A DNA stretch of 47,131 nt. Source: Nitrospira sp. (GTDB taxonomy: Bacteria > Nitrospirota > Nitrospiria > Nitrospirales > Nitrospiraceae). The stretch's first letter is position 1, and each line of letters opens with the position of its first letter. The notes under the pieces are model-generated. The model ran no database searches. It had not been told where the DNA came from and saw nothing but the letters and a program-made list of their open reading frames with translations. Positions 42,720-47,131 of this stretch are shown here, piece after piece. A program made the translations under genes and the position numbers. Location of the stretch: the NCBI GenBank assembly GCA_005116885.1, contig SWDP01000010.1, positions 196,355 through 243,485 on the forward strand, read 5' to 3'.

Positions 42720-43337
42720 ATGATGAAGAGACAGTGGGTTGTGGTATTGGGTGGAGTTGCCTGTCTAGTCGCGGCCACGTTTCTCTCCGGTCTTGCCGAT
42801 GAGGCCCAGGGGCGGATGATGCATGACCAGATGCATGGCGGCCACGATCAGGAGGAACAAGACGACCATAGCGCGCACTATCTGAAGCATCTGTTGAAAC
42901 ATGCGAAAGAGATCGGGCTGACGCCGGAACAAATCAGCAAGGTCAAGGCTCTGCAGCTGGACTTCAAACGTTCAGAAGCCCGGTTAGAAGCCGACGCGAA
43001 GGTGGCGAAACTCGAACTACAGGCACTGATGGAAGATGAGCAGACTGATCTCACGGCGATTCAGGCAAAAGTCGATCAGTTGAAAAAAGCAGAAGCGGCC
43101 TGCCTATTCACGGCGATCAAGAGTAAGCGCACCGCCATGGCTCTGTTGACTCCCGACCAACGGGAAAAGGACCGTGCCGTTCATGAACAAATGAAGAGTG
43201 GAGCACAGCACGGAGATGGAATGGGAGGCATGATGGGGGGAATGGGAGGTGGCGGCATGAGTGGTGGTGGACATGGAGGGAGTGGCGGTGGCGATCATGC
43301 AGGTGGGGCGCAGGGCGGAGGACAACACCAACATTGA
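42720..43337 (+). CDS. Spy/CpxP/ZraP-like periplasmic protein with Gly/His tail
   Basis: The 205-residue protein has a signal peptide (WVVVLGGVACLVAATFLSGLADEAQG), a His/Met-rich start to the mature protein (MMHDQMHGGHDQEEQDDHSAH), then a helical LTxxQ-type core (IGLTPEQISKVKALQLDFKRSEARLEADAKVAKLELQALM...MALLTPDQREKDR), and a tail of Gly, Met and His (GMGGMMGGMGGGG, GGGHGGSGGGDHAGG, QHQH). The core is the Spy/CpxP/ZraP hairpin, chaperones that bind unfolded proteins or metal (Zn). ATG 42720 with GGGAGGTGATCGTC. Induced envelope stress protein, likely metal-binding; inference. Confidence 0.82.
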   Translation: MMKRQWVVVLGGVACLVAATFLSGLADEAQGRMMHDQMHGGHDQEEQDDHSAHYLKHLLKHAKEIGLTPEQISKVKALQLDFKRSEARLEADAKVAKLELQALMEDEQTDLTAIQAKVDQLKKAEAACLFTAIKSKRTAMALLTPDQREKDRAVHEQMKSGAQHGDGMGGMMGGMGGGGMSGGGHGGSGGGDHAGGAQGGGQHQH

Positions 43338-43371
43338 ATAGGTGTATGGCAGAGGCATGTGAGGCGTTGAC

Positions 43372-44007
43372 ATGATGACAAGGAACAGATGTCGTGTGAT
43401 GAGAGCATTGGCAGGAAGTGTTGTCGTGCTCATGATAACGACCAGTATTGCCTCTGCCGACCAGACCGAACTTGCACGGGGGGCGTTCGAAGTGGCCACG
43501 ACCTTTCTGGAAGAGTTAGGCGAGGCCATGACACGGGAGATGACCGAGCGAGGCCCGGTCGAAGCGATCATCGTCTGCACGAAGCTGGCGCCCGATATTG
43601 CCGGACGGTTGTCGCGGGAACGTGGCTGGCGGGTCACACGCGTGGGGACTCGTGTGCGCAATCCCTTGCTCGGGATGCCGGATGCCTGGGAGCAGCGAGT
43701 GCTGGCTGAATTCACCGAGCGCGCCGCGAAAGGGAAAACGATCGCGAGCATGACTCATCATGAGGTGGTGACGGAGCCGGATGGGCAGTACTTCCGATTT
43801 ATGAAACCGATTATGGTTCAGTCGAAATGTCTGCTCTGCCACGGGTCGAGTGACCAGATTCCGGAGTCGATTCGAATCATGCTGAAGCAGCAGTATCCAT
43901 TTGATCGTGCCATTGGGTACAAGACGGGTGAGCTACGCGGTGCGGTCAGCATTAAACAGCCGATCGAGGATGCTCGAGTCGGGCCGCTCGGCGGGCGAGA
44001 CCAGTGA
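43372..44007 (+). CDS. exported DUF3365 (Tll0287-like) heme protein
   Basis: The 211-residue protein has a signal peptide (LAGSVVVLMITTSIASA). The mature protein matches the DUF3365 pattern: CTKLAPDIAGRLSRERGWRVTRVGTRVRNPLLGMPDAWEQRVLAEF, then FRFMKPIMVQSKCLLCHGSSDQIPE with heme site CLLCH, then YKTGELRGAVSIKQPIE. Tll0287-type proteins have a PAS-like fold with a c-type heme and are thought to sense redox or ligand; the role here is unknown. ATG 43372 has GAGGCGTTGAC. It follows the Spy-like gene by 34 bp. Confidence 0.85.
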   Translation: MMTRNRCRVMRALAGSVVVLMITTSIASADQTELARGAFEVATTFLEELGEAMTREMTERGPVEAIIVCTKLAPDIAGRLSRERGWRVTRVGTRVRNPLLGMPDAWEQRVLAEFTERAAKGKTIASMTHHEVVTEPDGQYFRFMKPIMVQSKCLLCHGSSDQIPESIRIMLKQQYPFDRAIGYKTGELRGAVSIKQPIEDARVGPLGGRDQ

Positions 44008-44178
44008 ATCAATCGGCCTTCCCTGGGTTTTCGGGTTTGCCCTCCTCGTTCCCGGTTTTCATCGGCGAATCGGGGGTGAGATGGGGCTCGGGCAATTGGT
44101 GTTCATCCTGGAGGAGGTGGAACGATTTTGATGCTGCTGCACATGCCCCATAGTTAAGCCCAAGAGGAGGACAACGAT

Positions 44179-44541
44179 ATGTACACACGCATGATGGTAG
44201 TTGGGGTCGTGGCTGTTATGCTGGCCGGATCATGGGCGATGGCTCAGCCCCTGACGGGAAATCCCAAGAAAGGCGAGGGAATCTACCAACAGCACTGTGT
44301 CCGGTGCCATGGCACCTCTGGAGACGGATTGGGGCGCGACGTCAAAGATCTGATTGTTCCTCCGGCTAATTTTCAGGCGCTGAAATCTCGCTCGAAGACC
44401 GACATGGAATTATTGTTGGCGATCAAACAAGGTGTACTCTTCAGTCCGATGCACGGGTGGGGGGATCGGTTATCGGATCAAGACATCTGGGATGTACTGA
44501 GTTATGTCCGCACATTGGCTCCCTTTAATCCCATCAGTTAG
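44179..44541 (+). CDS. exported monoheme cytochrome c
   Basis: The 120-residue protein has a signal peptide (MMVVGVVAVMLAGSWAMA), heme site CVRCH near residue 40 (GIYQQHCVRCHGTSGDGLGRDVKDLIVPPANFQALKS), and C-terminal DRLSDQDIWDVLSYVRTLAPF. A distal Met is available in LFSPMHGWGDR. Same small-cytochrome type as at 32850, so the two are probably paralogues. ATG 44179 with AAGAGGAGGACAACGAT. 44008-44178 before it has no gene. Confidence 0.9.
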   Translation: MYTRMMVVGVVAVMLAGSWAMAQPLTGNPKKGEGIYQQHCVRCHGTSGDGLGRDVKDLIVPPANFQALKSRSKTDMELLLAIKQGVLFSPMHGWGDRLSDQDIWDVLSYVRTLAPFNPIS

Positions 44542-44723
44542 CTTCATGCATGCCCCTCGTAGGGCTGGCGTATCACTCTGATCGAAAGGTCCTGTCGCCT
44601 TTTGCCTCAGGTCACTCACTCTGTCAGGCCTGGAATGCCCCAGCGGTTCTCCTCCCTCCTGTGAATGCCGTCTGAAATCTTCGCCAATTCAAGACGATTG
44701 CCGACCGATTCGTTTTGACCCTG

Positions 44724-44739
44724 TGGCATGGCCTTCGCT
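44724..44739 (+). promoter_or_regulatory. sigma-54 promoter of the YtxH gene
   Basis: TGGCATGGCCTTCGCT with GG and GC ten bases apart. Predicted transcription start ~44750, then AAGGAGGAATCGCT and ATG 44781, so position and spacing fit well. Confidence 0.65.
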
Positions 44740-44780
44740 TTTAATTGAAGAGAACCCAGTTTACCCAAGGAGGAATCGCT

Positions 44781-45089
44781 ATGGACAATCGAGAGACAAC
44801 ATGTTCTGGGCCGGCCGTTGCACTCGCATTTTTAGGGGGAGCCATGGCCGGAATGGTGGCAGGTCTTCTTCTTGCTCCGAAGCCGGGTGAAGAGACCCGC
44901 CGGGCTTTGAAGGGTTATGGCAGAAAGGCCGAGGAAGAAGTCCTGGAGAAGGCGAAGGAAGCGCGAGCTGCCCTCGATCGGGCTATCGAGCGGGGGGAGC
45001 ATTTCTTGGCAGAGAAAACGACGGATGTCGAGGCGGCGGTCAAGGCGGGAGGAGAGTCCCTAAAAGAAAAAAATAGACAAATGTTGTAG
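44781..45089 (+). CDS. YtxH-domain stress protein
   Basis: The 102-residue protein has a hydrophobic helix (VALAFLGGAMAGMVAGLLLAPKPGEETRRALKGYG), whose GGAxxGMVAGLLLAPKxGxETR pattern is the YtxH signature, then a charged helical tail (KAEEEVLEKAKEARAALDRAIERGEHFLAEK). YtxH proteins are induced by general stress in Bacillus; their function is unknown, and the helix is thought to anchor them in the membrane. ATG 44781 has AAGGAGGAATCGCT. Likely sigma-54-controlled. Confidence 0.85.
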   Translation: MDNRETTCSGPAVALAFLGGAMAGMVAGLLLAPKPGEETRRALKGYGRKAEEEVLEKAKEARAALDRAIERGEHFLAEKTTDVEAAVKAGGESLKEKNRQML

Positions 45090-45230
45090 CTAGCCTGCAT
45101 TATTCATGATTGTTCTGGGGAAATCGTTGAGCTGCATCGGTGACTCATACAAAAGTACTCATGGATGATATAGGTTAAGATATCTGTGAAAATATCTCTG
45201 CCAAATCTATTCTTCTTGTGAGGAGAAAAC

Positions 45231-45710
45231 ATGAAGGTGTCGATTCTTGCGGCGGTGCTTGCTGCTCCCCTGTTGTTCTTCCAGCCTGTGTGGGCACATA
45301 CCGATGCATCGTTGGACGCAATACCGTCGCCGCATGGCGGGCAGGTTCGTGCGGCAGGCCCCTATCATCTGGAGCTTATTGCGAAGAATGGAGCGTTGGT
45401 CCTCCATGTGACCGATCACGCATGGAAAGAGATTCGTACCGAGGGGGGAGAGGGTAAGGCGACCATTCAGCAGGGTAAGTCCGGGAGCAAAATCACCGTC
45501 AAACTGGAGCCGTCACAACAGAATATGTTGATGGGTAATGGTGAGTTTCAGGTCACACCCGAGACCGTGATTGTGGTATTCGTCAAGTTGCCGGAACAGG
45601 AAGCATATGGTGCAAAATTTACCCCGCTGAAGCCTAAGACTGTCGGGGCGGGAAAGAAAGTAGGGGACGGTCATCATCATGATCATGACCTTCAGCATCA
45701 GCACCATTGA
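45231..45710 (+). CDS. exported His-tailed metal-binding protein
   Basis: The 159-residue protein has a signal peptide (ILAAVLAAPLLFFQPVWA) and a mature start HTDASLDAIPSPHGGQVRAAGPYHLELIAKNGALVLHVTDHAWKEI. The PHGGQxxxxGPYHxEL motif is common in periplasmic proteins linked to heavy-metal efflux or copper handling. The C-terminus ends VGDGHHHDHDLQHQHH, a metal-binding tail. The core is predicted to be a beta-sandwich. Metal unknown. ATG 45231 with TGAGGAGAAAAC. Preceding 141 bp show no gene. Confidence 0.75.
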   Translation: MKVSILAAVLAAPLLFFQPVWAHTDASLDAIPSPHGGQVRAAGPYHLELIAKNGALVLHVTDHAWKEIRTEGGEGKATIQQGKSGSKITVKLEPSQQNMLMGNGEFQVTPETVIVVFVKLPEQEAYGAKFTPLKPKTVGAGKKVGDGHHHDHDLQHQHH

Positions 45711-45794
45711 GAGGCAGGATGTGGTCGTGTTCGCGTAGGAGTCTCGCTCAGAAGTGCGTGCATCTCCATAGGCTGACATATACGAGCGACTTAC

Positions 45795-46298
45795 ATGTCA
45801 CGATTATATAGAGGAAGGCAGATCCTTCTTGGAAGGGTCGCGCTGGGTGTTCTGTGTATCGCTTTGTCGGCTGGTTGCAGCGAAGCCGAACGTCGCCACG
45901 ACGAGCAGCCGTCGATTCCGTATCTCACGTCCGAATCCAGGCATCCCATTCCATTATCTCCATCTGCGGGGAAAGAGCATCGTGCGGTCATGTTACAGCA
46001 CCTGGAGACCATTCAGGTGATTGTGAACGCGCTGGTAGACGAGGACTACGAGTTGGCAAGAGGGTTGACGGAATTGCACCTGGGATTCTTCATTCATCGG
46101 TTGGCGAAGGCGAGTCAACCGTCCGAGAATTTTCCACCCGCCTATCACGACTTGGCCATGGCGCACAATGCGGCGGCTGAAGAGTTGGCAAGGATCATTC
46201 CCACCAGGGATATGAAACAGATCTTGCCGAAGTTCAACAGTATGTTGAAGGCCTGCGTGGCCTGTCATTTGGAGTTTAAAGTCAGAGAGCAGTCCTGA
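45795..46298 (+). CDS. cytochrome c-prime-like lipoprotein
   Basis: The 167-residue protein has a lipoprotein signal with lipobox LSAGC (Cys ~28). A helical body (KEHRAVMLQHLETIQVIVNALVDEDYELARGLTELHLGFFIHRLAKA, YHDLAMAHNAAAEELARIIP) is followed by a C-terminal heme site CVACH (NSMLKACVACHLEFK). Four-helix bundle with C-terminal CxxCH is the cytochrome c-prime layout, as in the gene at 33251. It is probably anchored at the outer membrane. No strong ribosome site; ATG 45795 is the first in frame. 16 bp before the hemerythrin gene. Confidence 0.82.
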   Translation: MSRLYRGRQILLGRVALGVLCIALSAGCSEAERRHDEQPSIPYLTSESRHPIPLSPSAGKEHRAVMLQHLETIQVIVNALVDEDYELARGLTELHLGFFIHRLAKASQPSENFPPAYHDLAMAHNAAAEELARIIPTRDMKQILPKFNSMLKACVACHLEFKVREQS

Positions 46299-46313
46299 TG
46301 TCTTGGAGGCGTC

Positions 46314-46787
46314 ATGAGCGAGCAGAACACCATCACTGCATTCTTTGAGCAGGACCATGATCGGTTGGATGAGTTGTTCAAGACCTTTCAGCAGTTGAAA
46401 CGGTCTGATTTTCCCAAGGCCAAAGACGCATTCAAAGAATTTAAGGTCGGCTTGCAGCGCCATATCGTGTGGGAGGAGGATCTGTTGTTTCCATTGTGGG
46501 AGAAGAAAACCGGTAGGTCCGAAGAAGGGCCAACCGTTTTGATGCGGGCGGAGCATCGCCAGATCGGGCAGCAGCTTGAGGCCATTCATAGCAAAGTGGT
46601 GGAGCAGAATCCAGACAGCGATAAAGAAGAACAGGTGCTGTTGGACCTACTCGGTTCCCATAATAGAAAAGAAGAGCGGGCGCTCTATCCCGCCATCGAT
46701 CAGGTGGCCAGTGCGGAAGAGCGCGAAACTATCTTTCAGAACATGAAAAATATTCCTGAAGAGCGATACAAGCTTTGTTGCGGGTAG
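46314..46787 (+). CDS. hemerythrin-like HHE-domain protein
   Basis: The 157-residue cytoplasmic protein has the HHE di-iron pattern: FFEQDHDRLDELFKTF, FKVGLQRHIVWEEDLLFPLWEKKTG, MRAEHRQIGQQLEAI, SHNRKEERALYPAIDQV. The His and Glu ligands of the four-helix bundle are all in place. It ends CCG, with ERYKLCCG. Hemerythrin-like proteins bind O2 or NO or store iron. ATG 46314 with GGAGGCGTC. Immediately follows the cytochrome c-prime-like lipoprotein. Confidence 0.88.
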   Translation: MSEQNTITAFFEQDHDRLDELFKTFQQLKRSDFPKAKDAFKEFKVGLQRHIVWEEDLLFPLWEKKTGRSEEGPTVLMRAEHRQIGQQLEAIHSKVVEQNPDSDKEEQVLLDLLGSHNRKEERALYPAIDQVASAEERETIFQNMKNIPEERYKLCCG

Positions 46788-46819
46788 CACTGACTGAGAT
46801 CGACTGACAGGGTGATGTG

Positions 46820-47131
46820 ATGACTGACTCGAAGCGTAAGATTCTCCGGGGATTCTCTTTCACCTGCTTCTTCCTCGTAGGCTGGTTGGCGATCCAGTTC
46901 GTACACCTACCTGAGATGAATGCCTGGGCCGGTTCACTGCCGTCATCCAAGGGCACAAAGGCGGCAGGCGATGCTGAGCGTGGCAGAGCAGTCTTTAACG
47001 GGAAGGGTGTGTGCTACTACTGTCATGGTATGGATGGGAACATGGACCGACGACCGCAACTCGCAGCCGACACGGCTGCGCTCATCGCGCAGCTCAATCC
47101 GCCACCGGCCGATCTGAGAAGCCCGAAGTCG
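46820..47131 (+). CDS. exported cytochrome c, 3-prime end outside window
   Basis: 104 codons are visible from ATG 46820 (GGGTGATG upstream). A hydrophobic anchor (GFSFTCFFLVGWLAIQFVHLPEMNAWA) precedes heme site CYYCH (GRAVFNGKGVCYYCHGMDGNMDRRPQLAADTAALIAQLNPPPADLR). Frame still open at the right edge. Probably part of the same transcript as the hemerythrin gene 32 bp upstream. Confidence 0.88.
   Translation, partial: MTDSKRKILRGFSFTCFFLVGWLAIQFVHLPEMNAWAGSLPSSKGTKAAGDAERGRAVFNGKGVCYYCHGMDGNMDRRPQLAADTAALIAQLNPPPADLRSPKS

Noticed and set aside
43901-44131. 76-residue plus-strand frame after the DUF3365 gene
   Set aside because: Half of it overlaps the DUF3365 gene in another frame and the rest has no conserved pattern or ribosome site.
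44568-44590. ggctggcgtatcactctgatcg resembles the 32802 promoter
   Set aside because: The essential GC of the -12 element is TG here; the complete site at 44724 lies nearer the gene.

Overview
The window looks like chromosomal DNA of a Nitrospira-type bacterium (Nitrospirota). This is an inference from gene content, not from a marker gene. The grounds are many small c-type cytochromes, sigma-54/NtrC-type regulators with matching -24/-12 promoters, phosphoketolase plus acetate kinase, PPK2, YeeE/YedE and DsrE proteins, and dispersed inverted repeats built on GTGAAA-like words. No rRNA, tRNA, transposase or CRISPR array was seen.

Layout. (1) 1-6.8 kb holds ordinary genes. On the minus strand are a DHH phosphoesterase (cut by the left edge), a LOG-family protein and a CBS-PilZ protein. 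On the plus strand an operon carries a DUF692/MNIO-like enzyme with an extra C-terminal domain, a tRNA-dihydrouridine synthase, a Maf nucleotide pyrophosphatase and an exported protein. (2) 6.8-13 kb is a two-component/sigma-54 cluster with an intact NtrC-type regulator. It also has a triple-PAS histidine kinase that has lost nearly all of its ATPase domain through an internal deletion, a REC-only regulator, and a second sigma-54 activator that lacks its DNA-binding end. A small exported protein behind a very good sigma-54 promoter follows. (3) 13.5-20 kb has a desaturase, a CopD-like membrane protein and then a gene graveyard: glgX with a TGG-to-TAG nonsense codon, an FMN-reductase remnant spliced to a flavoprotein tail, an ftsH 5-prime fragment, and glgP with its middle deleted and its 3-prime end duplicated. 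A few small intact exported genes (a BON protein and others) lie among them.

(4) 20-29 kb contains two membrane proteins, then a Ca2+-type P-ATPase, acetate kinase, phosphoketolase, a HAD hydrolase and an OsmC protein. A GTGAAA-type repeat lies inside the ATPase reading frame and another between ackA and the phosphoketolase gene. (5) 29.4-32.4 kb is a decaying toxin/defence island: a Fic protein with a convergent small ORF that carries an inhibitory-motif-like sequence, a PD-(D/E)XK-like protein, an hsdM remnant, and a brnT/brnA pair with a one-base frameshift in the toxin gene. (6) 32.8-47.1 kb is dense in exported redox and stress proteins. It has nine c-type cytochrome genes (13 CXXCH motifs in all), a SodC lipoprotein, exported and cytoplasmic DsrE proteins, a two-gene YeeE/YedE transporter, OsmC, PPK2, CBS, DUF2934, a Spy-like protein, YtxH, a His-tailed protein and hemerythrin.

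How it fits together. At least five genes or operons have GG-N10-GC promoters of good sigma-54 quality, and the same window carries two NtrC-type activators. My working hypothesis is a sigma-54-controlled envelope stress/redox programme that handles sulfur, metals and reactive oxygen. The tandem kinase/regulator lesions suggest that part of the control circuit has been lost. The ackA-phosphoketolase pair would give acetyl-phosphate-based ATP formation from sugar phosphates, whereas the two glycogen-breakdown genes seen here (glgX, glgP) are dead.
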